Of a DNA stretch of 64,000 bases, positions 36,268 to 45,445 are shown piece after piece. The translations under genes were made by a program, and so were the position numbers. The stretch is taken from contig NZ_CP073092.1 of the NCBI RefSeq assembly GCF_030506365.1, positions 1,116,001-1,180,000 of the forward strand, in the 5' to 3' direction. The DNA is from Corynebacterium tuberculostearicum (GTDB lineage: Bacteria; Actinomycetota; Actinomycetes; Mycobacteriales; Mycobacteriaceae). The notes beneath the pieces are model-generated. The model had not been told where the DNA came from and ran no database searches. It saw nothing but the letters and a program-made list of their open reading frames with translations. Within the stretch, counting starts at the first letter, position 1. Each line of letters starts with the position of its first letter.

Positions 36268-37094
36268 GCCTCGCGCGTGTGATGGCGATTGTCAATCGCA
36301 CCCCGGATTCCTTCTATGACAAGGGCGCAACCTTTGACCTTGACCCGGCGCTGCGCCGTTGTGATGAGGTGATCGCGGCCGGTGCGTCGATCGTCGATAT
36401 TGGCGGCGTGAAGGCTGGCCCCGGCAAGGCCGTGGACGCGGCGGAGGAAATCGACCGCGTGGTGCCGACCATCGAGAAGGTACACGAGCGCCACCCGGAC
36501 GTGCTCATCTCCGTCGATACTTGGCGCAGCGAGGTGGCAGAGGCCGCCATCGCAGCCGGCGCCGGCCTGGTCAATGACACCTGGGCCGGTTGGGATCCCG
36601 AGCTCATCGAGGTCGCTGGCCACCACCGCGTGGGCTACGTGTGCTCGCACACCGGCGGCATCACCCCGCGCACCCGGCCGCATCGCGTCCACTTCGACGA
36701 TGTGGTGGCCGATGTCATCGCGGAAACCACCCAACTGGCCGAGCGCGCCGCCTCCCTCGGCTGCCCGGAGGAATTGACCTTCATCGATCCGACGCATGAC
36801 TTTGGCAAGAACACCTTCCATGGGCTCGAGCTCCTGCGGCGCATCGACGAGGTCGTGGCCACCGGTTGGCCGGTGCTTATGGCGCTATCCAATAAGGACT
36901 TCGTGGGCGAGACGCTCGACCGCGGGGTAGGAGAGCGCGTGGCCGGTACCCTAGCCGCCACCGCGTGGTCCGCGGCCCGCGGCGTGGCCGCCTTCCGCGT
37001 CCACGAGGTGGCCGAGACCGCCGATGTCATACGCATGACCGCAGCCATCCAAGGCGAGGTCGCCCCGCTAGCAGCCACGCGAGGCCTTGCATGA
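36264..37094 (+). CDS. folP2: Dihydropteroate synthase homologue FolP2
   Basis: This protein of about 276 residues starts at TTG 36264 (or ATG 36282), overlapping the LOG stop. It has the pterin-binding TIM barrel: VNRTPDSFYDKG, DIGGVKAGPGKAVDAAEEID (the sulfa-site loop in true DHPS is DxGGxSTRPG, here altered) and DPTHDFGKNT. The order LOG - folP2 - gpgS matches mycobacteria, where FolP2 does not replace FolP1. It may therefore not act in folate synthesis. Its stop overlaps the gpgS start as ATGA. Confidence 0.9.
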   Translation: MSLARVMAIVNRTPDSFYDKGATFDLDPALRRCDEVIAAGASIVDIGGVKAGPGKAVDAAEEIDRVVPTIEKVHERHPDVLISVDTWRSEVAEAAIAAGAGLVNDTWAGWDPELIEVAGHHRVGYVCSHTGGITPRTRPHRVHFDDVVADVIAETTQLAERAASLGCPEELTFIDPTHDFGKNTFHGLELLRRIDEVVATGWPVLMALSNKDFVGETLDRGVGERVAGTLAATAWSAARGVAAFRVHEVAETADVIRMTAAIQGEVAPLAATRGLA

Positions 37095-37813
37095 GCGTCT
37101 CCGTTATCATCCCAGCGCTCAACGAAGAGGGCACCGTCGCGGACGTCGTGCGCGCCTGCCTCGCCGATGACCCCCTGGAAGTGCTGGTGATCGACGCCGA
37201 TTCCACCGACGCCACCGCCTCCCGCGCTGCCGCCGCCGGAGCGGATGTGCGCAATTGGCGCGATATCCTCCCAGAGGAACCGCGCCCCGGTAAGGGTGAA
37301 TCCCTTTGGCGCGGGGTTGCCGCGGCGAAGGGAGACATCGTCGTCTTTGTCGACGCCGACCTTGGATCCGCTGCACCCGGCATGGTCTCGGCCTTGGCCG
37401 CGCCCTTCGCTGACCCAGCGGTGGAGATGGTCAAAGCCCGCTACCGCCGCAGCCTCAATGGCCAGCCCACCGGCGGTGGCCGCGTGACCGAACTGACCGC
37501 CAAGCCGCTCATCAAGCAGTTCTTTCCCGAGCTCGCCCACATCGATCAGCCCCTCGGCGGCGAATACGCCCTGCGCCGCGCCACCGCCCTAGAACTGCCC
37601 TTCGTGGAGGGGTATGGGGTGGAAGCGGGGCTAATGGTGGACGTCGGCAAGCGGGGCACAATCGCACAGGTAGACCTGGGCACGCGGGTACACCGCAACC
37701 GGCCGCTGCACGAGCTGGCGCCGATGGCCGAGGTAGTCGCGCGCACGCTGCTCGCCCGCGCCGGGGTCATCGCTCCCGTTGCTCAACGCCCGCCGCTAAA
37801 AGGTAAGGTTTAA
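37091..37813 (+). CDS. gpgS: Glucosyl-3-phosphoglycerate synthase
   Basis: This 240-residue GT-A fold glycosyltransferase (GT81) starts at ATG 37091 (MSVSVIIPALNEEGTVADVV). VLVIDADSTDAT and VFVDADLGS carry the nucleotide and metal-binding acids, and GKGESLWRGV is the GpgS loop. It transfers glucose from an NDP-glucose to 3-phosphoglycerate, the first step towards methylglucose lipopolysaccharide in mycobacteria. In corynebacteria the end product is less clear. Confidence 0.92.
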   Translation: MSVSVIIPALNEEGTVADVVRACLADDPLEVLVIDADSTDATASRAAAAGADVRNWRDILPEEPRPGKGESLWRGVAAAKGDIVVFVDADLGSAAPGMVSALAAPFADPAVEMVKARYRRSLNGQPTGGGRVTELTAKPLIKQFFPELAHIDQPLGGEYALRRATALELPFVEGYGVEAGLMVDVGKRGTIAQVDLGTRVHRNRPLHELAPMAEVVARTLLARAGVIAPVAQRPPLKGKV

Positions 37814-37816
37814 GCC

Positions 37817-38110
37817 ATGCTGTCTTGGATTATGCTCCTCCTTGTCCTCATCGCCCTGACCGTCATCGGCACCTGGGTATGGGGCTCCATCTTTGGCCGC
37901 GGCGAGGTCATGCACCCGCTCGACGAGCCGCAGAAGGTGCGCGAAAATAACCGCGCCGCCCTCCGCGAAGGCCGCCTTGACCAGGTGAAATTCGAGGTAG
38001 TTCCTCGTGGATACCGCCAGGACCAGGTAGACGATCTCCTCGCGCAACTGGAGGAACAACTATCTTCCGCGCAGAAAAGGTCTAAGCTGGAAGGAAAAGA
38101 AGTTAACTAA
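37817..38110 (+). CDS. Small membrane protein with DivIVA-like segment
   Basis: This 97-residue protein has one N-terminal transmembrane helix (LSWIMLLLVLIALTVIGTWV) followed by a soluble part. VVPRGYRQDQVDDLLAQLEE is the DivIVA-domain motif found in actinobacterial proteins (Rv1209-like). It might link to polar growth, but this is only inferred from the motif. It follows gpgS after 3 bases. Confidence 0.88.
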   Translation: MLSWIMLLLVLIALTVIGTWVWGSIFGRGEVMHPLDEPQKVRENNRAALREGRLDQVKFEVVPRGYRQDQVDDLLAQLEEQLSSAQKRSKLEGKEVN

Positions 38111-38123
38111 AAGGAGACTCACT

Positions 38124-38291
38124 ATGGCAGCAATGAAGCCGCGCACGACGGGCGGAGAAATGGAAGCAGTAGAGGAGTCCCGCAAAATTGTCATGCGCAT
38201 CCCCTCGGATGGCGGCGGTCGCATCGTCATCGAGCTGAGCAAGGACGAGGCCGCCGAGCTCGGTTCCCTGTTGACCGAGGTTTCTAGCTAG
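38124..38291 (+). CDS. DUF3117 small protein
   Basis: This 55-residue protein starts MAAMKPRTTGGEMEAVEESR and ends DEAAELGSLLTEVSS. It is the very conserved actinobacterial DUF3117 (Rv1211-like) and is easily missed because of its size. AAAAGGAG lies about 8 nt upstream. It lies in the same order as in mycobacteria, before the glg genes. The function is unknown. Confidence 0.93.
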   Translation: MAAMKPRTTGGEMEAVEESRKIVMRIPSDGGGRIVIELSKDEAAELGSLLTEVSS

Positions 38292-38300
38292 TCTAGGTAC

Positions 38301-39167
38301 ATGCTTTCTCATATCGTCGACATTCTGGCCGATCCCACCGATGGCACCGCGCTTTCTGGTGCCGATGATTTCTCTCGCCTCGTTTCGGAATCCGGCCACT
38401 CTTATGATGTGGCCAAGCAGGGCTACGTCACCTTGGCCGCCGGCGCCGGACTCAAGCACAAGGGCGATGACATGGATATGGTCAACGCCCGCGAGACCTA
38501 TTTGGCCATGGGCCACTTCGCGCCCTTCGTTGAGGCCGTAACCGGGGCCGTCCAGGACGGACTGGATTCCGCCTCCCTGGCCGAGTCCACGCCCGCCTCC
38601 CTGCTCGAGGTGGGCGCCGGCACCGGTTACTACCTGGCCCACACCCTGGACTCCATCGCGGAGGCCCGCGGCGTTGGCCTCGACATTTCCCCGCACGCCG
38701 CGAAGCACTTGGCTAAGTGCCATCCGCGCGTCGGCGCCGTCGTGGCCGATGTGTGGGAGCGCCTGCCCATCCGGGATGAGTCCGTCGACGCAATCTCCGT
38801 CGTCTTCGCCCCGCGCAATCCCGCCGAGTTCCAGCGCGTGCTCGCCCCAGGCGGCCAGGTCATCGTCTTGACCCCCGGCGCCGGACACCTGGATGAGCTG
38901 CGCGAGCCGCTCGGCATCCTCGGCGTGGAAGAAGGCAAGGTCGAGCGCATGTATGAGCAGGCCGAGGGCTTCCTCGAGCAGGCGGCCGACCCGGTCGATA
39001 TCTCGTTCCCCATCGAGCTGGATAAGGCCTCCGTCGCCGCTCAGGTGGGCATGAGCCCGTCCGCGCGCCACATCAGCGCCGGCGAACTCGCCGAGCGCAT
39101 GGCCGCGCTGCCCCCGACGCTCACGGTCACCGCCCGCGCCCGCTTGGACCGCCTCCGCGCCGTCTAG
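38301..39167 (+). CDS. RlmA-like rRNA (guanine-N1) methyltransferase
   Basis: This 288-residue SAM-dependent methyltransferase has motif I LLEVGAGTGYYLAHTLD, then VGLDISPHAAKHLAK and SVVFAPRNPAEFQRVL. Upstream, SYDVAKQGYVTLAAG and DMDMVNARETYLAMGHFAPF match RlmA(I/II) proteins that methylate 23S rRNA G745/G748. The usual zinc-finger cysteines of the N-terminal domain (CPxC...C..H) are absent here: the corresponding residues are LADPTDGTAL and SESGHSY. The target is uncertain. Confidence 0.85.
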   Translation: MLSHIVDILADPTDGTALSGADDFSRLVSESGHSYDVAKQGYVTLAAGAGLKHKGDDMDMVNARETYLAMGHFAPFVEAVTGAVQDGLDSASLAESTPASLLEVGAGTGYYLAHTLDSIAEARGVGLDISPHAAKHLAKCHPRVGAVVADVWERLPIRDESVDAISVVFAPRNPAEFQRVLAPGGQVIVLTPGAGHLDELREPLGILGVEEGKVERMYEQAEGFLEQAADPVDISFPIELDKASVAAQVGMSPSARHISAGELAERMAALPPTLTVTARARLDRLRAV

Positions 39168-39510
39168 TTCCCGGCCGGCCACAGCCACCTCCACCGCCCT
39201 TCGCGCTCACCGGCAGCGCGTGGGGCGGTTCTTTCGTCTCCCCAGTGAGCGCGAGGGGAGGTTCCTCACCCTTGCCGCTCACCGGCACACGCATTCCGAC
39301 GCCCCAGCTTCTCCCCGTGAGCGCGAAGGACGGTGCGTGGAGGAACGCGGGGCGCCGCCACCCGGCGATGTGGATTGAAAACGAAATCCCCGCCCTTGCC
39401 GCTCACCGAGGGAAGCGGGACCGCGGTGGGCGGCCGCGCCGGTGAGCGCGAAGGGCGGGGAGGGGCGGGCCGGGTGAGGAGGGGCAGGCCGGCGTTGAGA
39501 GCCTGGCGGA
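39168..39510. other. Intergenic region filled by repeat locus E
   Basis: These 343 bases hold no gene. They are occupied by the longest array of the dispersed palindromic repeat. Genes on both sides are convergent. Confidence 0.75.
39194..39460. repeat. Palindromic intergenic repeat, locus E (six units)
   Basis: Six units alternate in orientation: CCGCCCTTCGCGCTCACCGG (39194-39213), CAGTGAGCGCGAGGGGAGG (near 39243), CACCCTTGCCGCTCACCGG (39267-39285), CCGTGAGCGCGAAGGACGG (39315-39333), CCGCCCTTGCCGCTCACCG (39390-39408), CCGGTGAGCGCGAAGGGCGG (39439-39458). Spacing is uneven (about 50-75 bases), which argues against CRISPR. Confidence 0.88.
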
Positions 39511-40953
39511 TTAAAGCTTGGAACCGGAGCGCTGCCAGTCCTGCTCGATGACGGCATCGCCGGAGGTCTCGACTCGCAGGCCGGAGCAGCCGCCTTCGAA
39601 GTAGACGCGGGAGGCCATCGCGATGAGACCGCCGTCAACGAATACCTCGACGGTGGAGCCGTCTTGGATGATGGTGAGGGTATCGGAGTCGCCTTCGGCA
39701 AGCGTGGCGGTGGCGGGCTCGGAATCGGCGAAACAGTGGTCGAAGGCTTTGTTCATGGAGCGATCGAGGCTGATGTCATCGCCGGAGTGGCAGATGGTGG
39801 CGGCGGGGTCACCGGCGCCGTCGAGAAGCGTGACAGTCACGCAGGAACCGGAAGGGACCTCCATGACGCCGGTCCAGGAACGGGCGTAATCGGAGAGCTT
39901 GACGGCATCGGGCAGGCCGCGGGCGGGTGCTTGGTAGAGGACGCCGCCCTCGAGGGTGACTCGGCGGGGCAGGGACAGGGCATTGGCCCAGCCTTCGGCC
40001 TCCCAGGAAGCGTGCTTGGTGGCGTCGTCGCCGCGGCCGTTGCCGTTGAGGAGGCCGACGATGACGGCCCGCTCGTAGCGCTGCTCTGGGGTGAGAGTGC
40101 CGGTGGTCGTATTGGTATTGCGCGGACGGGAGAAATCGTGGCCGAAGTCTACGCGGCGGAAGCCGGAGACCACGGTAAAAGTAGTGCCCTCCAGCCGGCC
40201 GACGAGGTAGCCGGAGACGTCGCGGCCGCCGCGCTCTAGGGTGACGAAGAGGACGTCGTAGATATTGCCGTCGACCTCATCGCGCAGGCGGACCAAGCGC
40301 GGCGAGACGACCGGCGGGATGGGCGAGGTAGCGGGGACCTCGCCTTCGAGGAAGCCAGGGTCGCCGTCGAACTTGAGGCTGCCGCGCAGCCGCCAAGACA
40401 CGCCATCGGCAGATTCGAGGATGACGGGAACCGGGGCGTCGGAGTGGCCGGTGAGCGCGAGCATGAGCCAACCGTCGTGGCCGTCATCGCGGTCCTCGGA
40501 GGCCCAATCGGGCACCACGGAGGGGGAGCGGAAGTGATCAAAGTTGCGGGTATTGCCTACGACCTCGCCAAAACGGACGACATTGGGGTCGAGGGCCTGG
40601 GGGTCATCGGAGACCTCGCAGATTTCGTCCACATCGGCGTAGCGGGCGAGGTGAACGGCGATACCAGCGGCGGTCACGGAGGTGAAGTAGAGATGGATAT
40701 CGTCCGGGCCTTGGGCTACGGAACCTGCGCGCAGGGAGAGCTCGCCGCCAACGGGGGCGAGGACATCGTCGCAGTCCAACCAGTCAAAGGGAGACTCTTC
40801 GGAGTAGGTGTGTCCCCAGCGGGCAGGGGAGTCCGAGGTGGGTCGGTACTGGTAGAACAGGTGCCAGGTATCGCCGTCGCGCAGGATACCAGCGGGGGCG
40901 TCGAGGACGCCGTCTTCGGGGACAAAATGCAGTTCGGGGCGGTGAGTTGTCAC
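39511..40953 (-). CDS. Glycoside hydrolase family 32-like protein with altered catalytic motifs
   Basis: This 480-residue protein has a five-bladed-propeller N-terminal domain of GH32 type (GDTWHLFYQYRPTSDSP, WGHTYSEESPFDW) and a C-terminal beta-sandwich (VEVFVDGGLIAMASRVYFEG is the GH32C signature). However the NDPNG box reads LDAPAG, the RDP box reads RSPSVV and no clear WEC box is seen. Only Asp18 of the nucleophile box seems kept. It may bind fructans or other sugars without cleaving them, or use another substrate. It lies directly downstream of glgA on the same strand, 12 bases away. Confidence 0.82.
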   Translation of the reverse strand: MTTHRPELHFVPEDGVLDAPAGILRDGDTWHLFYQYRPTSDSPARWGHTYSEESPFDWLDCDDVLAPVGGELSLRAGSVAQGPDDIHLYFTSVTAAGIAVHLARYADVDEICEVSDDPQALDPNVVRFGEVVGNTRNFDHFRSPSVVPDWASEDRDDGHDGWLMLALTGHSDAPVPVILESADGVSWRLRGSLKFDGDPGFLEGEVPATSPIPPVVSPRLVRLRDEVDGNIYDVLFVTLERGGRDVSGYLVGRLEGTTFTVVSGFRRVDFGHDFSRPRNTNTTTGTLTPEQRYERAVIVGLLNGNGRGDDATKHASWEAEGWANALSLPRRVTLEGGVLYQAPARGLPDAVKLSDYARSWTGVMEVPSGSCVTVTLLDGAGDPAATICHSGDDISLDRSMNKAFDHCFADSEPATATLAEGDSDTLTIIQDGSTVEVFVDGGLIAMASRVYFEGGCSGLRVETSGDAVIEQDWQRSGSKL

Positions 40954-40965
40954 GGCTATCCTTCC

Positions 40966-42120
40966 TTAAATCAAGCTGCGGTAAATATCGACGGTCTGGG
41001 CGGCAATGGTAGCCCAAGAGAAATCGCGGATGGCACGCTCGCGGCCGGCGCGGCCAAAATTGGCGGCGCGCTCTTTATCGGCGGCGACGTCATTGACGGC
41101 GGCGGCGAGGTCGGCTTCGAAGGCGGCGGTAGCGGCGGCGTCGTAAGGCACCAGCACACCGGTCTCGCCATCGACCACAACCTCCGGAATGCCGCCTACG
41201 TTGGAGGCGACAACGGCCGTGCCGCAGGCCATGGCTTCCAAGTTGACGATGCCGAGCGGCTCGTAGATGGACGGGCAGACAAACACATCCGCGCCGGAGT
41301 AAATCTGCTGGACCTCGTTGCGCGGGAGCATGTCCTTGACCCAGAAAATGCCATCGCGCTGGGCGCGCAGCTCATCCACCAGCGCCTCGGTCTCCGCCGC
41401 GATTTCGGGCGTATCGGGCGCGCCGGCGCACAGCACCAGCTGGATATCCGGGTCGAATTTCTGCGCCGCCTGCAGCAGGTGCTTCACGCCTTTTTGTCGG
41501 GTAATGCGGCCGACGAAGGCGGCGATGGGGCGTTGCTTATCGACGCCCAGCTTGTTCAACACATCCCCCTCTCGCGGCTGCCATAGCTCGGTGTCGATGC
41601 CGTTGAGGACGACGTGGACTTTGGAGGCGTCGATGCGCGGGTAGGCATCCAGGATGGAGTCCTTCATGCCGGCGGAGACGGCGATGACGGCGTCGGCATA
41701 TTCCATGGCGTTCTTCTCAGACCAAGAGGAAACGTCATAGCCGCCGCCGAGCTGCTCGCGCTTCCACGGGCGGTGCGGCTCCAACGAGTGGGCGGTGACC
41801 ACGTGCGGAATATCGTAGAGCTGGGCGGAAAGATGGCCGGCGAGGCCCGTGTACCACGTGTGGGAATGGGCGATGTCGATATCGGAGGCGGCATCGGCCA
41901 TGCGCAGCCCGGTGGACAAGGTCTTAAGCGCGCCATTGGCACCCTCGAGTGCGGGGTCTACGCCGTGTACAAAGACGTCTTCTTCGTCGCGTGGGGAGCC
42001 CATGCAGTGCACGGAGACATCGATGATATCGCGCATAAAACGGGTGAGTTCAGCTACGTGAACTCCGGCCCCGCCGTAGATTTCCGGCGGGTATTCTTTG
42101 GAAAAGATTCCGGCTCTCAT
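40966..42120 (-). CDS. glgA: GT4 glycogen synthase / maltose-1-phosphate synthase
   Basis: This 384-residue GT-B enzyme of the actinobacterial GlgA/GlgM type (GT4) starts at ATG 42118-42120 ([20 protein letters not shown]); longer frames upstream are rejected. [31 protein letters not shown] and [20 protein letters not shown] (E-x7-E region) are visible. It uses ADP-glucose from GlgC to elongate glucan or, as in mycobacterial GlgM, to make maltose-1-phosphate. Sequence alone does not decide between them. It is divergent from glgC. Confidence 0.93.
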   Translation of the reverse strand: MRAGIFSKEYPPEIYGGAGVHVAELTRFMRDIIDVSVHCMGSPRDEEDVFVHGVDPALEGANGALKTLSTGLRMADAASDIDIAHSHTWYTGLAGHLSAQLYDIPHVVTAHSLEPHRPWKREQLGGGYDVSSWSEKNAMEYADAVIAVSAGMKDSILDAYPRIDASKVHVVLNGIDTELWQPREGDVLNKLGVDKQRPIAAFVGRITRQKGVKHLLQAAQKFDPDIQLVLCAGAPDTPEIAAETEALVDELRAQRDGIFWVKDMLPRNEVQQIYSGADVFVCPSIYEPLGIVNLEAMACGTAVVASNVGGIPEVVVDGETGVLVPYDAAATAAFEADLAAAVNDVAADKERAANFGRAGRERAIRDFSWATIAAQTVDIYRSLI

Positions 42121-42229
42121 GCCCACCCAGAATACGTATCTCTGGTGCCGCTTGCAGAAATACGGGATGGGGGTAGAAATGTGCATATATCTGCTGCGAA
42201 ATGTGGGATTTGCGGTTAGGTTTGGAAAC
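42121..42229. promoter_or_regulatory. Divergent glgA/glgC promoter region
   Basis: The 109-base gap has one -10 hexamer each way: TATTCT on the minus strand (42129-42134), 8 nt before the glgA ATG, and TAGGTT on the plus strand (42217-42222), 7 nt before the glgC GTG. Both fit leaderless transcripts. Confidence 0.6.
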
Positions 42230-43447
42230 GTGAGAAGCCTGCCAAATGTCCTAGCCATCGTCCTCGCCGGCGGCGAGGGAAAGCGCCTTTTTCCCCTGAC
42301 CGAAGACCGCGCTAAGCCCGCCGTGCCTTTTGGCGGGTCCTACCGCCTCATTGATTTTGTCCTGTCCAATCTGGTCAACGCCGGCTACCTCAAGATTGCG
42401 GTGCTGACGCAGTACAAATCCCACTCCCTGGACCGTCACATTTCCCAGGCGTGGAACTTAGCGGGGCCGACGCCGCAGTACATTGCCTCGGTGCCTGCCC
42501 AGCAGCGCCGCGGCAAGCGGTGGTACAACGGCTCGGCGGATGCCATTGTGCAGTCGCTTAACCTCATCTATGACGAGAAGCCGGATTACGTCATCGTATT
42601 CGGCGCAGACCACGTCTACCGCATGGATCCGGCGCAGATGGTAGAAGAGCACATCGCCACAGGGCTAGATTGCTCGGTGGCCGGCATTCGCGTGCCGCGC
42701 TCGGAGGCAACGGCGTTTGGATGCATCCAGGCCGATGGCATGGGAACCATCACGGAGTTCGTGGAAAAGCCTGCGGACCCACCGGCCACGCCGGATGATC
42801 CGAATATGAGCTATGCCTCGATGGGCAACTATGTCTTTACGGCGCAGGCGCTTATTGACGCCCTCTTGGAGGACGAAAAGAATGAGGACTCCGCCCACGA
42901 TATGGGCGGCGATATTATTCCGTACTTTGTGGAGCGCGGGCAGGCGCATGTCTATGACTTCATGGCCAATGAGGTGCCGGGATCTACCGAGCGCGATCAC
43001 GGCTACTGGCGCGACGTGGGCACCATCGATTCCTTCTATGAAGCGCACATGGACATGATTTCGGTGCACCCGATCTTCAACCTCTATAACCGGAATTGGC
43101 CGATTCACTCCACGGATGATTCCAATTTCCCGCCGGCGAAGTTCGTGCAAAATGGCATCGCGCAGTCCTCGATGGTGGCGCCGGGCTGCATTGTTTCCGG
43201 CGGCACGGTGCGCAATTCCGTGCTGGCGTCTGACGTTCACGTGGCCGATGGCGCCACGGTCGAAGGATCGGTCATCCTGCCGGGCGTGCGCATCGGACGG
43301 GGTGCCGTGGTGCGCCGCGCGATCCTCGATAAGAACGTCGTCGTCAGCGATGGCGCAATTATCGGCGTGGACCGCGAGCGCGATGAGGAGCGCTTCAAGG
43401 TTTCTGACGGCGGCGTGGTTGTCGTCGGCAAAAACCAGAAGGTCTAG
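42230..43447 (+). CDS. glgC: Glucose-1-phosphate adenylyltransferase
   Basis: This 405-residue enzyme makes ADP-glucose for glycogen. GTG 42230 ([20 protein letters not shown]) matches the start of the C. glutamicum protein; the frame before it is not coding. [20 protein letters not shown] is the nucleotide-binding loop, [20 protein letters not shown] and [14 protein letters not shown] follow, and [10 protein letters not shown] holds the Glc-1-P Lys. The C-terminal part is a left-handed beta-helix for allosteric control. Its TAG shares CTAG (43444-43447) with the stop of the convergent methyltransferase. Confidence 0.96.
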   Translation: MRSLPNVLAIVLAGGEGKRLFPLTEDRAKPAVPFGGSYRLIDFVLSNLVNAGYLKIAVLTQYKSHSLDRHISQAWNLAGPTPQYIASVPAQQRRGKRWYNGSADAIVQSLNLIYDEKPDYVIVFGADHVYRMDPAQMVEEHIATGLDCSVAGIRVPRSEATAFGCIQADGMGTITEFVEKPADPPATPDDPNMSYASMGNYVFTAQALIDALLEDEKNEDSAHDMGGDIIPYFVERGQAHVYDFMANEVPGSTERDHGYWRDVGTIDSFYEAHMDMISVHPIFNLYNRNWPIHSTDDSNFPPAKFVQNGIAQSSMVAPGCIVSGGTVRNSVLASDVHVADGATVEGSVILPGVRIGRGAVVRRAILDKNVVVSDGAIIGVDRERDEERFKVSDGGVVVVGKNQKV

Positions 43448-44091
43448 AGCTTCGTTACGAGGGTGAGCCCGGACCCCAGCGGCAACCGGGTCACGCTCGC
43501 ACCCTCGAGCTCGCGCAGGTACTCGTCTGCTTCGCGGGCGGCGGCGGTGTCGCGGTCGGTCCGGGAGGCGTCGGCAAGCGTGCCATCGAGCAAAGAATTA
43601 GCCAAGACCAGGGTGCCGCCCTGGTGTAGCAGTGGCCACGCGGCCTTGATGATGGCGGGGAGCTCGAGCGCGGCGACGTCGGCGTAGATGACCTGGTAGG
43701 CATCATTAGCCAGACGGCCCATGACTTCGAGCGGGCGAGACGGCAGGAAGCGGCCGCGCGAAGGTGCATAACCCGCCTCGCGGAAGGCGGTCTTGGCGCT
43801 GCGCTGGTGCTCCGCCTCGGGGTCGATGCAGGTCAAGATGCCATTATCGGGCATGCCAGCGAGCAGATAGAGGCCCACCACATTGGCGGCCGGGGTGATC
43901 GCTACGGACTGGGGGCGTTCGGTGGAACCGGCGGAGGCGGCCGTCAGGGTGGTGAGCAGCTGGCCCGTAGATTCATCTGGAACCGGCAGACCGTACTCAT
44001 CGGCGTGGTCGCGCGCGCCACGCAGGGCCGCGGAGGGCTCGCTGGTGGTCTCGATATAAGAACGCAGTGCTTCATATGCGGTAGTAGTCAC
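43444..44091 (-). CDS. O-methyltransferase (Rv1220c-like)
   Basis: This 215-residue SAM methyltransferase is read from GTG 44089-44091 ([20 protein letters not shown]). An ATG at 44103 in the same frame is possible, but a -10 motif overlaps it. [18 protein letters not shown] and [18 protein letters not shown] are the SAM-binding strands, and [20 protein letters not shown] and [14 protein letters not shown] are later motifs of the COMT-like fold. The place beside sigE is conserved with M. tuberculosis. The substrate is unknown. Confidence 0.87.
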   Translation of the reverse strand: MTTTAYEALRSYIETTSEPSAALRGARDHADEYGLPVPDESTGQLLTTLTAASAGSTERPQSVAITPAANVVGLYLLAGMPDNGILTCIDPEAEHQRSAKTAFREAGYAPSRGRFLPSRPLEVMGRLANDAYQVIYADVAALELPAIIKAAWPLLHQGGTLVLANSLLDGTLADASRTDRDTAAAREADEYLRELEGASVTRLPLGSGLTLVTKL

Positions 44092-44098
44092 GTAATAA

Positions 44099-44104
44099 AC
44101 CATA
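44099..44104 (-). promoter_or_regulatory. Probable -10 element of the O-methyltransferase gene
   Basis: TATGGT on the minus strand lies 7 nt before GTG 44091. Confidence 0.45.
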
Positions 44105-44242
44105 GGGAAAAGTGGCTGCCGATGTGGCAAAAACGCGCCTAGCCAGCGAGGTTGTGGTGGGTGGGGATAATGTGACGGACTCACAGGAAATTATCAGCAC
44201 TGTGGCTGGAGTTTCACCTTGAAGTGTAGAAAGATGACATAC

Positions 44243-44872
44243 ATGACAACAACGAAGCGCGATGCCGAATCCCTTCAGCCCGCCACCCCTGAGGCGGAGT
44301 TGACCGGTACCGCGGCGTTCGATGCCGGCGAAGCCGACATGCCCGCCTGGGGTGACCTGGTGGCCGAGCATGCCGATGGCGTCTACCGCTTGGCGTATCG
44401 TCTCTCTGGTAATCAGCACGATGCAGAGGACCTCACCCAGGAAACCTTCATGCGCGTCTTCCGCTCCCTGGATAAGTATCAGGCCGGTACGTTTGAAGGC
44501 TGGTTGCACCGTATTACCACCAACCTCTTCTTGGACATGGTCCGCCATCGCTCCAAGATCCGCATGGAGGCCCTGCCGGAGGATTATGAGCGCGTGCCCG
44601 GCACGGATATGACCCCGGAGCAGGCCTATACCGTGGCCAACCTGGACCCAGCGCTGCAGTCCGCACTCGATGGCATGGCTCCCGATTTCCGCGTGGCCGT
44701 GGTGCTATGTGATGTCGTAGGTATGAGCTATGACGAGATTGCAGAGACACTCGGAGTCAAGATGGGTACGGTGCGCTCCCGCATCCACCGCGGCCGCTCG
44801 CAGCTGCGTGCGGCGCTCGAAAAAGAAGCGCAAACCAATGCGGAAACCCGCATGCTGCTGCGCACGCGTTAA
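44243..44872 (+). CDS. sigE: ECF sigma factor SigE
   Basis: This 209-residue ECF sigma factor starts at ATG 44243 (or ATG 44234), with AGAAAG upstream. Region 2 is [20 protein letters not shown] plus [20 protein letters not shown]; region 4 is [20 protein letters not shown] then [15 protein letters not shown]. It should direct transcription of envelope and surface stress genes and is controlled by the ZAS anti-sigma factor encoded next. A terminator-like hairpin lies between the two genes. Confidence 0.95.
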   Translation: MTTTKRDAESLQPATPEAELTGTAAFDAGEADMPAWGDLVAEHADGVYRLAYRLSGNQHDAEDLTQETFMRVFRSLDKYQAGTFEGWLHRITTNLFLDMVRHRSKIRMEALPEDYERVPGTDMTPEQAYTVANLDPALQSALDGMAPDFRVAVVLCDVVGMSYDEIAETLGVKMGTVRSRIHRGRSQLRAALEKEAQTNAETRMLLRTR

Positions 44873-44905
44873 ACCATCGCGCGCTAGACTTTAAAGAAAC
44901 TGCAT

Positions 44906-44928
44906 AGTCCCCGCCGCCGGCGGGGACT
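44906..44928 (+). terminator. Hairpin between sigE and its anti-sigma gene
   Basis: AGTCCCCGCC (44906-44915) pairs with GGCGGGGACT (44919-44928), followed by a short T-run. It may terminate or attenuate sigE mRNA and so set the sigma/anti-sigma ratio. Confidence 0.75.
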
Positions 44929-44972
44929 TTCCGTGTCACTGAAGGCCGAGCAACTACTGGAGGAGGGTGTCG

Positions 44973-45422
44973 ATGGACTCGCTGCGAGGACGCCGGACCG
45001 TGTCCACGCTGAGCGTGCGCGGCGGATTCGATGCCGCCCAGGCCAAGGCCCGCGATAAGGCGAAAGCCAAGGCGCGGCGCAGCGATACCATCGGGCACCT
45101 TGGCCCAGAGGCTGTGGTTGCCTTTGTGGACGGCGAAATGGAGCCGAAATTCATGCACCGCGTGCGCATCCACTTGGTGCACTGCGCCGAGTGCCGCGCG
45201 GATGTGCACCAGCAGCGCCATGCCTCAGAGTGGGTTCGCCACTGCGCGGATTCCGCTAAGGTCAAGGCGCCGCAATCCCTGCTGGCAAGGCTCGCGGGCA
45301 TTGCCACCGAAGGAGTAGCACCCGGCCCGGATGCGGCAACGCCCGTCCACCGGCCGCAGCAGGATTTCTTGGACAAGGTGGAGATGATGGTTCGCGCAAT
45401 CAAGCACAATCAGCGCGGCTAA
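44973..45422 (+). CDS. cseE: Zinc-associated anti-sigma factor (RseA/CseE)
   Basis: This 149-residue cytoplasmic anti-sigma factor starts at ATG 44973 (MDSLRGRRTVSTLSVRGGFD), behind GGAGGAGG. The ZAS motif is HLVHCAECR (H-x3-C-x2-C) preceded by HLGPEAVVAFVDGEM, as in RseA of mycobacteria and CseE of C. glutamicum. It binds and inactivates SigE until stress disrupts the zinc site or it is degraded. No transmembrane helix is present. Confidence 0.93.
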   Translation: MDSLRGRRTVSTLSVRGGFDAAQAKARDKAKAKARRSDTIGHLGPEAVVAFVDGEMEPKFMHRVRIHLVHCAECRADVHQQRHASEWVRHCADSAKVKAPQSLLARLAGIATEGVAPGPDAATPVHRPQQDFLDKVEMMVRAIKHNQRG

Positions 45423-45433
45423 GAGTGAGGGAC

Positions 45434-45439
45434 TAGTAT
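45434..45439 (+). promoter_or_regulatory. Probable -10 element of tatB
   Basis: TAGTAT lies 6 nt before GTG 45446, fitting a leaderless tatB transcript. Confidence 0.5.
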
Positions 45440-45445
45440 TTAACC

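Noticed and set aside
37119..37376. Arg-rich minus-strand frame inside gpgS
   Set aside because: Composition is that of an antisense shadow and gpgS is well supported.
39194..39460. CRISPR array
   Set aside because: Units alternate in orientation, spacing is uneven and the units differ; no cas genes are present.
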